Assembly: GCA_032718565.1 (NCBI GenBank)
Contig: JAVGVS010000280.1
Coordinates: 62,001-126,000 of the forward strand
Source: Distichodus sexfasciatus
Lineage: Eukaryota; Chordata; Actinopteri; Characiformes; Distichodontidae
Length of the DNA stretch: 64,000 bases
Reading direction: 5' to 3'
The position numbers were made by a program, and so were the translations under genes. The notes below the pieces were generated by a model, which did not search any database, was not told where the DNA came from, and saw only the letters and a list, made by a program, of their open reading frames with translations. This document shows positions 11,925 to 25,454 of the stretch, one piece after another (position 1 is the stretch's first letter; every line of letters begins with the position of its first letter).

Positions 11925-12622
11925 ACAGTTTTTTCTCAGATTGTAACTACGTGACCATGCCATTTAGTCAAGTTGTCAATTCCAAGTAAATATAAACAAA
12001 TCATAAGATTTTTACTATGAAACCATCTTATCATTGCTTGCACATCACTTTTCAGTGCTAAAGGGTATTTTGCAAAACACACAATCTGATAATCATTTAG
12101 TAACACCAAAATCACACAGGAGTTCAACACTACTGAAATTGGCCAAACTTGCAATTGGTTAACTACTTCCTGCAAATCTAACTCTCAACCACTCAAAAGT
12201 TGCTAACACAGTATAAAAGTAGTAATAATGCGGTGTAATTTTTTTACACACAGTGAAACAAGACTGGAGAGGACGTGGACATAGATGTAGAAGAGGAAAC
12301 AGTGAGCAAGGTCAAAGACAGAGGACAGCCATAAAATTGCAGCCACTGTCACTGACCATGTTCATTCGAACATTCAAGATGGAAAATAGGTATGTAACAT
12401 TCACTTGCTGTAATTCAAATATAGACCACAGTTCTTGCAGTTATCAGATCTATATTTACTGTAGTGTTCTGCATTACATTTTACATTATTCTTATAGACT
12501 ATAAAGAAGACCTGCAGCTAGATTTTGCCAGATTTGTGAGTGTTATCCAGGGTGCATTAGCTGATTTGAGAATGTGGTTACTGTTTTGAAAAACGTAGTT
12601 AAGCGCCTGAGAAAAACTGTAA
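11925..12622 (+). mobile_element. Degraded TA-flanked DNA transposon, IS630/Tc1-mariner type
   Basis: Inverted ends are visible. The left end is ACAGTTTTTTCTCAG plus an imperfect inner part ending AACTACGTG. The right end is CTGAGAAAAACTGT preceded by ACGTAGTTAAG. Each end abuts TA, as expected for the Tc1/mariner superfamily. Inside, a TATAAAAG box (12212-12219) precedes a + strand frame (12253-12504) that begins with an R/G-rich stretch (RGRGH, then GQRQRTAI) and continues into RTFKMENR. This resembles the N-terminus of fish IS630-like transposases from which the helix-turn-helix part has been deleted. The catalytic DDE domain is absent, so this is a non-autonomous remnant. Family assignment is from memory of such elements. 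Confidence 0.6.
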
Positions 12623-13427
12623 CTGACCTGTTAGACAAAAATGATATGTGCAGTTGCATGTCAGGATCCAATCTGCCACACTGTAGCCAGTTTTAAAATG
12701 TTCAAGTTTGGTAAAATATATGGAATTTTATAGTTAATCTTTCATTGCATTGTTTTCATTTTATTCAACTTTTGTTTTACTCTAATGTTTCCTTTTAATA
12801 CATTTCTTATTCTATTGCGGTCATACACCTTTCCTTGCCTTGCCATATGTGTGGCCAATGAGTATTTAGGTCACTGTTTATTATTAAATTAATCTGGCAG
12901 AGTGGCCTTAGTGTGCTTATTTTAAATGTATTAAAATATTGAGCAAACATAGATTTTAAATGGGGCATAATGTTTGACAATATGTTGTTTATTTTGCAAA
13001 ATGTTTTAAATTGACTATTTCATATCCATGATTTGGTTGAAATGTGGGTAAAAATCCATCAAAGAGAAAATTCAAACCAATGAGGTGTCTAAATGAGGTG
13101 AAATGAGTTTAAATGAGGGGACTAAAAGAGGTGAAATGAGTTTAAACAGGACTGAACAAGACTAAATCTTACAGCATTTGATTCCACATGATTTCTGAAG
13201 TGCTTTTGGTCAAGTCACTTAGGGTCAAAAAGCGTAATGAGTTTACGTGATACTTCCACCATTTCCACTCAAAATGCATTCAGCTATACAAGGAGACTAA
13301 AGGATGTGAAATGACACACACACACACTCAAACACACAGTTTTGGCAGTGGAGATGCTCCTGCAGGCTGCTGGTCATATGATGGAGGAGTGATAGATGAT
13401 GTCGTCAGCTGTGATACCGCATGGCAG
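12623..13427. other. Intergenic AT-rich DNA with a short direct repeat
   Basis: At 13080-13145 the phrase GAGGTGAAATGAGTTTAAA occurs twice. A CA run lies at about 13314-13335. No gene or known mobile element was recognised. Confidence 0.4.
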
Positions 13428-14790
13428 GAAACAAAGTCAAAGTCAAAGTCAACTTTATTGTCATCTCTGCTATATACTGTACAGATACATAGAGAGACGA
13501 GACAACGTGGCTCCAGGTTATTTCCAGTGCAAACAAACAAAGAACAGTAGAACAGAGAATAAATAGGCAGTGGCACGACTAGGCACATGGAATAAACAAT
13601 AAATAAGTAAAAATACTAAAATATACATTAAACAATATACATTTTAAACCAGACAATATACAATATACATTTTAGACTAGACTGGGTTTTTTTTTTTTTT
13701 GTAATATATATATATAATTAGAGGCTAGAGACAGACATAGAGCTAAACATGTTTGTCAAGTCAGGATGCAGTATTCTTAACAGGTTGAAATTAACATTTA
13801 CACTGAGTGTGCAAGAGGTAGAGTTATACTAGACAGATACTATATCCGGACTATTTCCAAGTACAATGTTCAGTATATGTGCAAATATGCAAACATTTAA
13901 ACAGGTGCAAACTGACATTTTACATTGGATGTGCACGAGGTAGAAGGTTATAATATGACAGATACTATATTCGGCTATTTATGTGTACAATGTTTCAGTG
14001 TATGTGCAAACATTTGTAAAGCAGCATATAATGTTTGTGCAAATAAGTGGCAGCAGTGCAGTGTCATACCAGTAGTTATTGTGCATCAAAGTGACGGTGG
14101 TGTGTAAAGTAAGGTGCAGTAAAGTGCAGTGGTGCAACAGAAACAGTTTCTTCACAGTCCAGGTGTGTGTGTGGGGGGAAGTGTGATGGCAGGGAGTGAG
14201 TTCAAAAGTCTGATGGCTTGTGGGAAGAAGCTATCACGCATCCTGGAGGATCGAGACCTGATGCTGCGAAAGCGTCTGCCAGATGGAAGGAGTGTGAACA
14301 GTCTGTGTGAAGGGTGTGAGGGGTCGAGCACGATGCAGTAGACCCTTCTGATGCAGCGCTTGTAGAAGATGTCCTGCAGCGGCGGGCGGAAAGAGGCGCT
14401 CGATGATGTTGCCAGCCTGTTCCTGACCACCCTTTGAGAAGCACGCCTGATATCGGCAACAGCACTGTTACCCGAACCAGGCAGAGATGCAACTAGTCAA
14501 GACGCTCTCCTATGGTGCCCCTGTAGAATCGCGGTGAGGGTGGGAGGGGGCAGGTTGGCTCGCTTCAGCCATCTCAGGAAGTGGAGGCGCTGGGCCTTTG
14601 GTGATGGAGTGGTGTTGAGTGGTCCAGGTGAGATCGTCTGGATGTGAACTCCCAGGAACTTGGTGTTTTTACAGTCTCAACCGTGGAGCCGTGGATGCTG
14701 GAGTGGTGTGTGGGTGGGCGAGACCTCACCAAGTAAAGCCAGTCCCATTTCCATACACAATTTTGTCACATTCAGCGACAGGTTGTTACG
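13428..14790 (-). mobile_element. Antisense LINE 3' end (Rex1/CR1-like), source of the tandem array
   Basis: Read on the - strand this is the end of a non-LTR retrotransposon. It holds the last part of the reverse transcriptase ORF, a stop near 14152, a long 3' UTR, and a tail of TTGACTTTGACTTTG repeats after AATAAAG (plus-strand 13435-13460). The C-terminal protein includes the typical block QDIFYKRCIRRVYC, then LLPSGRRFRSIRSRSSRMRD and FFPQAIRLLNS (within 14152-14430). The more upstream RT part (14440-14790) is frameshifted. Everything from 14338 onward is repeated in the downstream array. Clade assignment is by resemblance and could be another Jockey-superfamily LINE. Confidence 0.75.
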
Positions 14791-17700
14791 CTGAATATTG
14801 GATAAACTCAAAAGCTGATTAATAAAACCTAAAGCCCATTTCTCCCTGTCTACAACACACACACACACACACACACACACAGAAGATGAGAGAGCACACA
14901 CTATATGTTAATATTTCTCTCTTTAATAGGTGTTAGCGATAATGAATCATCTCACAATATACAATACAAATTTTTGTAGGTGCATAACAATGTAGCAAAG
15001 CATGAAATGAATAGCATTCAGTGGTGCTAACACACAAGTTAAATATATCATATATGGTATACAAATATTAAAGTGCAGTTGAATAAGCAGATACATTTTC
15101 ATTAGTAACTGGTAAACCTGGTAAAAACTAGCTCTGCCCTCTAGCATCTCTAGCTTTCTTGTGTAAGTTTGGTCCAGAATATTACAGAATAAGAAAAAGA
15201 GTGAAGTAACAAAAGTAAAAATACTTAAGTAGCATGTAATTATGTGGTTTAGGTATCTATTACTTTACTTGAATATACCTTTTTAAGAAAAGCCCAGCTT
15301 TTTACTTGACTACATTTGAAAAGACACATTATGCATTTTTATTCACTGTATTTATATGGAGGCTCTTGTTACTTGTTACTTTGATGTATAAATGATATAT
15401 TTAATTCAGTGGATGAATGTTTTCTAAATGTCATACCCTATATAGTGTTGGTCATGGCGACAAAATCATCTCCCCCAGAACACACATGCCACCTTATTTC
15501 AATTCTATTATTGAGATTTTTAGATTTGTATTATTTGGAATGTCTGTAAGTGTTTCTTACATCATCAATGGGATTGTTATTCTGGCTCCCCTGAACTTTA
15601 CCCAAACACTTCCGGAGACGCACTCCTGTCCTACCTTGTGTTTGTCTTGTGAGGTATGTCAATTTATTTCCTTTTATTCTGCCCACAGTGCTCCCCTCTA
15701 AAGTTCTGATTGGTTAGCCAAGATTTAGACAGTTATGTCACAGCTTCATTCTTGTTAAATCCTTCATCCCCAGTTTGCAGCAATTTGTTTGGTTGCTGTT
15801 AACTTAGTATCCAGTTAACTTAGTTCTGTTTATCTATTGATTCAATAATTTTTACAACTAAGTACTTTTAGTAGTAAGTAACTAATACTACTAAGACTAA
15901 AGGTGTGAAGTGTGCTCTTAGTGGTAACTGTAGTAATACTTCATTCCTAAAAAGAGAACAACTCTTGAGATCCTACTTTAGACTGAGTAATCAAAATAGA
16001 ATATTTATACCAAGTATTTAAATTGGTTGCCTACTAAGAGTTATTTGCTACTAAAAGTACTTTTAGAAGCCAAATGCTCCAGATCTTAAACTTCTAATTT
16101 TTTGCTTTGACGGTGCAACTTTAACTGGTAGACCCTTCTGATGCAAGCGCTTATGAAGATGTCCTGCAGTGACGGAAGAAGGCGGCGCTCGATGATGTTG
16201 CCTTCTGTTCTGACCACCCTTTAGAAGCCGCCTGATGCCGGCCTTGTACTGTTACCCGAACCGAGGCAGAGATGCAACTGGTCAGGGGCGCTCTCTCAGT
16301 GCCCCTGTAGAATCTCGGTGAGAATTGGGAGAGGGCAGGTTGGCTCGCTTCAGCCATCTCCAGGAAGTGGAAGCGGCTGCTGGGCCTTTTTGGTGATGGA
16401 GGTGGTGTTGGTGGTCCAGGTGAGATGGGCGTCTGAGATGTGAACTCCCAGGAGCAGTGTTTTACAGTCTCAGCGATGGGCCGTGGATGCTGAGTGGTGT
16501 GTGGGTGGGCGGAGTTCTCCTGAAATCGAAGCGATCATTTTCCTTTGTTTTGTCCACATTCCAGCGACAGGTTGTTAGCTGAATGTGGACTCATCAAAGT
16601 GATAATAAACTAGAGGCCCATTTTATACTCCTGTCTACAGCACACACACACACACACACACAGAAGATGATATATGTTAATATTTCTATACTCTTTAATA
16701 GGTGTGTGATAATGAATCATCTCACAATATACAATACAAATTTTTGTAGGTGCGTAACAATGTATAAAGCATAGAATAGAATAGCATTCAGTGGTGCTAT
16801 TTACACAAATTAAATATATCCTTATATGGCAATATACAAATATTAAGTGCAGTTGGATAGCAGATGCATTTTTCATTAGTAACTGTTAAACCTGGTAAAA
16901 CTAGCTCTGCCCTCACCAACATCTCTAGCTTTCTTATTATAGGTTGGTCAGAATATTACAGAATAAGAAAAATTGAAGTAACAAGTAAAAATACTTAAAG
17001 TAGCATGCTTAATTATGTGGTTTAGGTATCTGTACTTTACTTGAATATGCCTTTTTGAAAACTTGACTTTTACTTGACTACATTTGAAAGACACATTATG
17101 CATTTTATTCCACTGTATTTATATGGAGGCTCTTGTTACTTGTTACTTTGATGTATAAATGATATATTTAATTCAGTGGATGAATGTTTTTTCTAAAAAT
17201 GTCATACCCTATAGTGTTGGTCATATGTGACAAGGTAAATACTCTCCCCAGAACACATACCACCTTATTTCAATTCCTATTGACCGAGATTTTTTTTAGA
17301 TTTGTATTGTTTGGAATGTGTGTCGTGTTTGCCATCAACAGTAGGTTGTTGTTACGGCTCCCACCTGAACTTTACCCCAGGCACCTTTCGGGGGGCACTC
17401 CTGTCCTGCCTTGTGTTTGTCTTGTGAGGTATGTCAATTATTTCCTTTTGTTATGCCCACAGTGCTCCCCCTCTAAAAGTTCTGATTGGTTAGCTTTCCC
17501 TTAGTTAGTTGATTATGTCACTACTGTTCTTGTTAAGTCCTTCATCCCCAGTTTTGGCAATTTGTTTAGTTTGCTGTTAGCAGGTATCCAGTTAACTTAG
17601 TTCTGTTTATCTATTGATTCCGTAATTTTTTACAACTAAGTACTTTTAGTAGTAAGTAACTAATACTACTAAGACTAAAGGTGTAGAAGTTACTCTTGGG

Positions 17701-20700
17701 GCGTAACTGTAGTAATGAACTTCATTCTAAAGAACAACTCTTGAGATCCTACTTTTAGACTGAGTAATCCAAAAAAATAAGACTATTTATACCAAGTATT
17801 TAAATTGGTTACTTACTACTAAGAGTTATTTGCTACTAAAAGTACTTTTAGAAGCAAGTACTCCAGATCTTAAACTCTAATTTTTAGCACGACAGTGCAA
17901 CTTTAACTGGTAGGCCAGCAGTGCAAGCGCTTGTAGAAGATGTCCTGCAGCGGAAGAGGCAGCTCGATGATGTTGCCAGCTGTTCTGACCACCCTTGAAG
18001 CCGCCTGATGCCGACCTTGGCACTGTTACCCGAACCAGGCAGAGGAATGCAACTAATTCAGGGCGGCTCTCCTGTAGTGCCCCTGTAGAATCACGGTGAG
18101 GGTGGGAGGCAGGTTGGCGCTTCCAGCCATCTCAGGAAGTGGAGGCTGCTGGGCCTTTTTGGTGATGGAGGTGGTGTTGGTGGTCAGGTGAGATCGTCTG
18201 AGATGTGAACTCCCAGGAACTTGGTGTTTTACAGTCTCTCTCCAACCGTGGAGCCGTGGATACTGGTATGTAGGTGGGCGAGTTCTCCTGAAGTCGCTTG
18301 ATCATTTTCCTTTGTTTTGTCACATTCAGCGACAAGTTGTTAGCTGAATATTAGACCATAAAAACAATTATGAAAACCTAAAGACTGGCCTCTTCCTGTC
18401 TACAACACACACACAGAAAGATAGAGAGCACACACTATATGTTAATATTTCTATACTCTTTAATAGGTGTGTGATAATGAATCATCTCACAATATACAAT
18501 ACAAATTTTTGTAGGTGCGTAACAATGTAGCAAAGCATGAAATTAATAGCATTCAGTGGTGCTAACACACAAATTAAATATATGTCCTTATATGTAATAT
18601 ATAAATATTAAAGTGCAGTTGAATGGCAGATACATTTTCATTAGTAACTGTTAAACCTGGTAAAACTAGCTCTGCCCTCACCAACATCTCTAGCTTTCTT
18701 GTGTAAGTTTGGTCAGAATATTACAGAATAAGAAAAGAGTGAAGTAACAAAGTAAAATACTTAAGTAGCATGCTTAATTATGTGGTTTAGGTATCTGTGC
18801 TACTTGAATATATGCCTTTTGAAAACTTGACTTTTTACTTGACTACATTTGAAAGACACATTATGCGACATTTATTCCACTGTATTTATATGGAGGCTCT
18901 TGTTACTTGTTACTTTGATGTATAAATGATATTTAATTCAGTGGATGAATGTTTTTTCCTAAATGTCATACCCTATAGTGTTGGTCATGCTGACAAAGTA
19001 AATACTCCCCCAGAACACATGCCACCTTATTTCAATTCTATTATTGGAATTTTTTAGATTTGTATTGTTTTGGAATGTATTAGCCGTGTTTGCCATCATC
19101 AGTAGGTTGTTATTCTGGCTCCCCACCTGAACTTTACCCCAGGCACCTTCAGGCCTCCTGTCCCTGCCTTGTGTTTGTCTTGTGAGGTATGTCAATTATT
19201 TCCTTTTTATTTATACCCTAGTGCTCCCCCCTCTAAAAGTTTCCCCAGTTAAGTTAGCGATTTCCCTTAGTTAGTTATTATGTGTCACAGCTGTTCTTGT
19301 TAGAGTCCTTCATCCCCAGTTTTGCGAATTTGTTTTAGTTTTGCTGTTAGCAGTATCCAGTTAACTTAGTTCTGTTTATCTATTGATTCAATAATTTTAC
19401 AACTAAGTACTTTTGGTAATGAAGTAACTAATACTACTAAGACTAAAGGTGTAATGCTCTTGAGTATTAACTGTATTAATACTTCATTCTAAAGAAGAAC
19501 AACTCTTGAGATCCTACTTTTTAGACTGAATAATCAAAAATAGAACTATTTATACAAGTATTTAAATTGGTTACTTACTACTAGAGTTATTTTGCTACTA
19601 AGTACTTTTAAAGCAAAGTACTCCAGATCTTAAACTCTAATTTTGCTTTGACAGTGCAACTTTAACTGGTAGACCCTTCTGATGCAGCGCTTGTAGAAGA
19701 TGTCCTGCAGCGGCGGAAGAGACGCTCCGATGATGTTGCCAGCTGTTCCTGGCCACCCTTGAAGCCGCCTGATGTCGGCAACAGCACTGTTACCCGAACC
19801 AGGCAGAGATGCAGCCTGGTCAGGGCGCTCTCTGAATGCCCCTGTAGAATCACGGTGAGGTGGGAGGGCAGGTGGCTCGCTTCAGCCATCTCAGGAAGTG
19901 GGCAGCTCTTTGCTGGGCCTTTTTGGTGATGGAGGTGGTGTTGTTGGTGGTCCAGGTGAGATCGTCTGAGATCTTGAACTCCCAGGAACTTGAAATTGTT
20001 TTTTACAGTCTCTCTCAACCGTGGAGCCGTGGATGCTGAGTGGTGTTAATGGGTGGGCGGAGTTCTCCTGAAGTCAGCGATCGGCTACTGTTTGTCCACA
20101 TTCAGCGACAGGTTGTTGGCTGAATGTGGACAAAACTAAAAATATAAATTAGAGCCCATTTTATACTCCTGTCTACAACACACACACTGCACACACACAC
20201 AGAAGATAGAGCACACACACTATGTTAATATTTCTATACTCTTTAATAGGTGTGTGATATTGAATCATCTCACAATATACCAATACAAATTTTTTTGTGG
20301 AGTGCGTAACAATGTATGAAAGCATAGAAATTAATAGCATTCGGTGCTAACACTCAAGTTAAATATATCCTTATATGGCAATATACAAATATTAAAGTGC
20401 AGTTGAATGGCAGATACATTTTCATTAGTAACTGTTAAACCTGGTAAAACTAGCTTTGCCCTCACCAACATCTCTAGCTTTCTTGTGTAAGTTTGGTCAG
20501 AATATTACAGAATAAGAAAAGAGTGAAGTAACAAAGTAAAAATACTTAAGTAGCATGCTTAATTATGTGGTTTAGTATCTGTACTTTACTTGAATAGGGT
20601 TTTTTTTGGAAAACTTATGACATTCACTTCACTACATTTGAAAGACACATTATGCATTTTTATTCACTGTATTTATGTGGGCTCTTGTTGCTTGTTGCTG

Positions 20701-21439
20701 ATGTATAAATGATATATTTAATTCAGTGGATGAATGTTTTTTCTAAATGTCATACCCTATAGTGTTGGTCATGTAATGACAAAATGTCTCTCCCCCAAGA
20801 CACATGCCACCTTATTTCCAATTCTATTATTGAGATTTTTAGATTGTATTGTTTTGGAATGTGTGTAGTGTTTCTGCATCATCAGTAGGTTGTTTATTCT
20901 GGCTCCCTGAACTTTACCCCAGGCACTAGGGGGCACTCCTGTCCTACCTTGTGTTTGTCTTGTGAGGTATGTCAATTATTTCCTTTTGTTATACTTACAG
21001 TGCTCCCCTCTAAAAGTTCTGATTGGTTAGCGTTCACATAGTTAGTTGATTATGTCACAACTGTTCTTGTTAAGTCCTTCATCCCCAGTTTTGGCAATTT
21101 GTTTTAGTTTGCTGTTAACTTAGTATCCAGTTAACTTAGTTCTGTTTATCTATTGATTCAATAATTTTTACAACTAAGTACTTTTAGTAGTAGTAACTAA
21201 TGCTACTAAGACTAAAGGTGTAGAAGTACTCTTGAGTAGTAAACTGTAGTAATACTTCATTCTAAAAGAGAACAACTCTTGAGATCCTACTTTTAGACTG
21301 AGTAATCAAAAAAATAGAACTATTTGTATTTAAGAAAGTATTTAAATTGATTTTACTTACTACTAGAGTTATTTGCTACTAAAGAACAGTACCCCAGATC
21401 TTAAACTCTAATTTTGCTTTGACAGTGCAACTTTAACTG
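14338..21439. repeat. Tandem array: four copies of a ~1.77 kb unit
   Basis: Four head-to-tail units start at 14338, 16128, 17910 and 19669, each at the sequence GTAG following (in units 2-4) CAACTTTAACTG. The lengths are about 1790, 1782, 1759 and 1771 bases. Each unit contains about 450 bases of antisense LINE reverse transcriptase, a CA microsatellite (14855-14881 in unit 1), AT-rich unique sequence, and stretches rich in AAGTACTTTTAGTAGTA and TACTTTTACTTGACTACATT that resemble a fish hAT family. The left border of unit 1 lies inside the LINE. The right border of unit 4 continues into unique sequence, sharing GTA at the breakpoint. The copies differ mainly by 1-5 base indels. No intact coding sequence is present. 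Confidence 0.92.
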
Positions 21440-22312
21440 GTATTATTTAAGTCATATTTGTCCAAAATTATCTGTATTTACACTCAAGTAGAAGTGTTTT
21501 GTGGCATGCTCTCCTAAGAGCTGTTAACAATATTACAATCAGCGGGCCATATGTAACTTTTGCACCCTTCTGTAACATCAGAAATGAAATACACTTACCT
21601 AATGTGGTTGTTAGTTACATTTTTGTGCAGTAAACTATTCCAAGTGTATTTGTCTATATTCCTTTCCATATACTCTGTGACATAAGTTTCCAACAAGGAT
21701 GTCTAAAATTAAAACTTTCTGAATATTTCTTTTGAAACCTAAAAGTAAGAATAATTACTAGGCAAAACAAGAAATTTTACTTTGGTTAAAGTGCGATGTC
21801 AGGTTTGTCTCCGTATTTTCACACTAAATAAGCTGAAAGTGATGGGAATAAAAGAAACCTTGGAATAGTATATAATGATATATTTGGATTCTGTGTTTGT
21901 AGGAGAGTGTGTTTTGGGCTAAAGCTTGTTGTAATGTGCTCCAGTGAGCTGGTATTCATCCAGGAGCAGGATTAGCGGCTCACTCACATCCTCATCCACT
22001 CACATGATGTCCTCCTCCTGCAGGGAGTGAGGGGATGGGGAGGCAGAAAAGTGGAGAGGCTACAGAGGAAAAAAAGAGTGAATGAAGAGTAAAAGGCTGT
22101 TCATCACGAGTGTGTGTCTGTGTGTGACTGTGAGCACGAAGCCCCAAAGGCCATCTTGTTGACTGTAGGCTGATATGAACTCTTACTTGACTAATGTTAT
22201 AATCCTAGAAAGTAAGAAAGTTATAAGAGAGATATTTAGTTTTTTATTGACATTTTCTATCTTGTCTTTTCATAACAAGCGGAAAACAAACAACTTATAG
22301 TATTGTTATAGT
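21117..22312. repeat. Copy A of a 1.2 kb segment flanking the L2 LINE
   Basis: This segment covers the last ~320 bases of tandem unit 4 plus ~870 bases of flanking DNA. It recurs with over 90% similarity at 25455-26632 in the same orientation. Both copies contain the landmark CATCAGAAATGAAATACACT and a GGAGCAGGATTAGCGGCTCA block. The two copies directly flank the L2 LINE. Confidence 0.88.
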
Positions 22313-25300
22313 CAGGCCAGGGTTAATTAAGTGTTAATCTGGGGGAGTGGCCTCCACTCACCTACAATTTAAGGAGGCACCCCACTACAGGCGGCTCGAG
22401 GGACATAGCACTATCCAGCTCTGATCTTGGCCAGAATGTCTGTTTGTCTTTTTCTATTTCTATAGGGTGTCGTCACACCCTTACCTGTTTACATATCGTA
22501 CAGATCCCAAAGTTACAGCCCTCATGGAGCAGAAATCCATGTAACCTCTCTCAGCCTTTCATGTCTCCTGACCTCCCACTATAAGTGCATGGTGGTTTAT
22601 GGAACTGCCAATCCTAGCATCAAGAAGGCAGCTTCATCACTGTGGACTAGCATCACTCCAGCTCTTCCCACTTCCTTGCCCCTCCACGAAACCTGGATCA
22701 CCTGAGGACACAGCCTCTCCTCTGCCTTTGCCTTCTCTCACTCTCCTGCCATTACTTCAGGCAGAGGTGCAGGGGCACAGGTTGCTTCTCTCTAGTAAAA
22801 TGGCGTTTCACTCCCTGCTAATCTTCTGCACCTCAACATATCCTCTTTTGAATTTCATTCTGTTACCGTCACATATCCAACTAAACTCTACATAATTGTT
22901 CTTTATCGACCTCCAGGCCCTAGGAAACTTCATAGATGAGCTGGATGTGCTTCTGGGATTCATTTTCAGATTGATGGCTCTCCTCATTCTCCTTGGAGAC
23001 TTCAACCTTCGAGGATGGGATACACACCAGTGGACTGGTAGATGCTTCTGTTGTCTTTTACTCTGTCTCTTAGCGATTCTCCCTCCGACCCACAAAGCAG
23101 GCAACACTCTTGACCTTGCTCATCATTCAAATCTCTTCCCTATATTCAATATACTGTCCACCCCTCTTCATGTCCGATCATCACCTTCTGTCTTTCAAAT
23201 TCCCTCTCTTGACCTCCTCTTCTCAACCTCCATTAGCTCCTCACTGACCCCGTAGAAATCTCAGTTCTCTTTCTCCATCTTCCCTCTCCTCTGCTATCAA
23301 TCCTCATATCTCTCTCCAGCTATTACTAACCCAAGCCCTTCAACTGTTGAAAAAGCCACCACGATGACTTTCTCCTCGTCCTCCTCCAACTCTATTAACC
23401 TGCTCTGTCCTTGTCTTCCAGACCAAAAGCGTGCTTCCCTCCCGACTCCATGGCTGTCAGAGACCCTCGCGAAACAACGAAGAAGAGAACTAGAGCAGCT
23501 GAAAGAAGATGGAAAGCGCATTGTAACAGTGACCTCCATTCTTATAAATCTCTCTTATCCAAATTTGCCCACTGATATAACTTCTGCAAAAACTTCTTTC
23601 TACAGAACCAGAAGTTTGAAGAATCTGTATCTAACCCTCGCAAACTCTTTTTCTCTTTCTCTTCCCTACTCAAATACCAGCTCTTCTGTTTTATAGCTCT
23701 CACAGCAGAGGACTTTGCCACGTTCTTGAGGAGAAGTTGCTTCTATCAGGGGTTCTTTTCCTCTGTTGACAACCTGCCGACCAGCTCTGACCTGCTAGTG
23801 CTGCCCAACCCGAGACCTCACTCCACTATCCCATGAAGATGTGTCTCCAGATCTTGACCCGGCAATACCACATGTCTCACTTGTTTAATCCCCTCAGGTA
23901 TGTTGCAGACCATTTCACAGGATCTTCTCCCACACATCACTCAGATAATCAATAGTTCCTTGATAGCTGGTCATGTTCCAACGACCTTCAAACCTGCTGT
24001 CGTCACGCCCATTTTAAAGAAACCCTCTCTTTGGACTGTTCAGATGTTAACCACTACAGACCAGTATCCTGCTCTCCTTTCTTTACAAAGTACTGGAACG
24101 AGCAGTTTACAAGCCAACAATGTCTTCCTGTCTGAAAAATGCACTCCATGACCCTAACCAGTCTGGATTCCAAAGCAGCACACTCTACTGAGAGTGCACT
24201 TTAGTTGTCTCTGAAAATCTTCATGCTGCCAAGAGCATAAACACAATATAGGTTCACAATGCTTCTGGACCTGTCTACCCAGTTTTAACCGGTCAACCAC
24301 GAGATCCTTCTGGATACTCTCTCCCAGCCTTGGGGATTTCAGAGCACAACTGGCGATAGTTTGCATCTTACCTTAATAACAGGACATGCAGATGACATGG
24401 CATGGCTCCTATCAGCCCCACGAGGCTGACCACTGGTGTTCCACAGGGTTCAGTCTAGGACCCCTTCTCTTCTCTCTATACACACTGGTTTTCTCTTGGA
24501 AGGTTATAGCTGCATGGGTTCTACCTGTTATGCTGATGACACTCAACTCATTCTCTCCCTTTCCACCAGGCGACCAACATGTATCCTTCGAATCTCAGAG
24601 TGTCTAGCTGACATCTCTTCTTGGATGACATCCACCACCTCAAGTTAAATCCTAGCAAGACTGAACTCTTGTACATCAAAGGCAGTCCTTCACCAAACCT
24701 CGACCTTGCCATTTCTTTTGACAACTCTATTATTTATCATCCCCTCAAAAGCGGCCAAGAAACCGGAGTGTCATTCTGGATGACGAACTGTCATTCTCTT
24801 CACACATGTAACCTCACTAGGTCCTGTAGATATTTTTCTATACAACATCAGAAGAATCCGCCCCTTTCCTCACTCTGGCTCTCAACTACCGTCCAGTCCT
24901 TAGTTCTCTCTAAGTTGGACTACTGCTTAACTTTCTCTAATGGCTGGACTTTCAATAAGCTCTTAACCGACCACTTCAGCTGATCAGAATGCAGCTGCCA
25001 AGGACTTATCTTCAAGCGTTCTAAATTCACACCACACCTCTGCTTTCTGGAACCTGCACTGGCTCCCTGTGGCTGCTCGCATCCAGGTTCTAGCTTACTT
25101 GCCTTCAAGGCCAGGATGGATCTGCCTCCTTACCTATCAGCACTTATTAAACAAGCGTGTCACTTCTCAAATCCTCTGAGAGCATCGCTGCTGCTCGTTG
25201 GAGCCACCTCTACTTAGAGAGAAAGAGGAAAACATGCATCAAAACTCACTAACGTGTGTCTGTCTGAACTTCTTTTCCCCCTAACCCATTTTTTTTTTTT

Positions 25301-25454
25301 TTTAGTTAAGTATAAAACTTAATCTGTAGTAATTTTGGTTAACTACAGATATGGAAGCATAGCTTATGGATCTAGGAACAGTTGTGGACTACAAAGCACT
25401 GTTGTAAGTCGCTCTGGATAAGAGCGTCTGCTAAATACTGTAAATGTAAATGTA
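22313..25454 (+). mobile_element. Decayed L2-clade LINE
   Basis: This is a + strand non-LTR retrotransposon remnant. Broken frames show an apurinic endonuclease region (22860-23200, with GNFIDELDVLLGF, then LLGDFN and a THKAGNTLDLAHH-like block) and a reverse transcriptase region (23880-25100, with LKKPS, a YADDTQLILS core near 24525-24560 and DDIHHLKLNPSKTELLYIKG near 24621-24680). The coding sequence is interrupted by several stops and frameshifts. The 3' end, GTCGCTCTGGATAAGAGCGT followed by CTGCTAAATACTGTAAATGT, is the stem-loop and TGTAA-type tail of UnaL2-like L2 elements, which related SINEs also share. The 5' boundary, at CAGGCCAGGG, is taken from the end of the duplicated flank. It cannot transpose. 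Confidence 0.85.

Noticed and set aside
14338..21439. Regularly spaced repeats resembling a CRISPR array or rDNA
   Set aside because: Units are 1.77 kb with no short identical repeats and spacers and no rRNA sequence; the genome is a vertebrate's.
22599..24983. Many medium frames that could be read as a multi-exon gene
   Set aside because: Together they are the endonuclease and reverse transcriptase of one decayed L2 LINE, with frameshifts and stops and no splice sites between.
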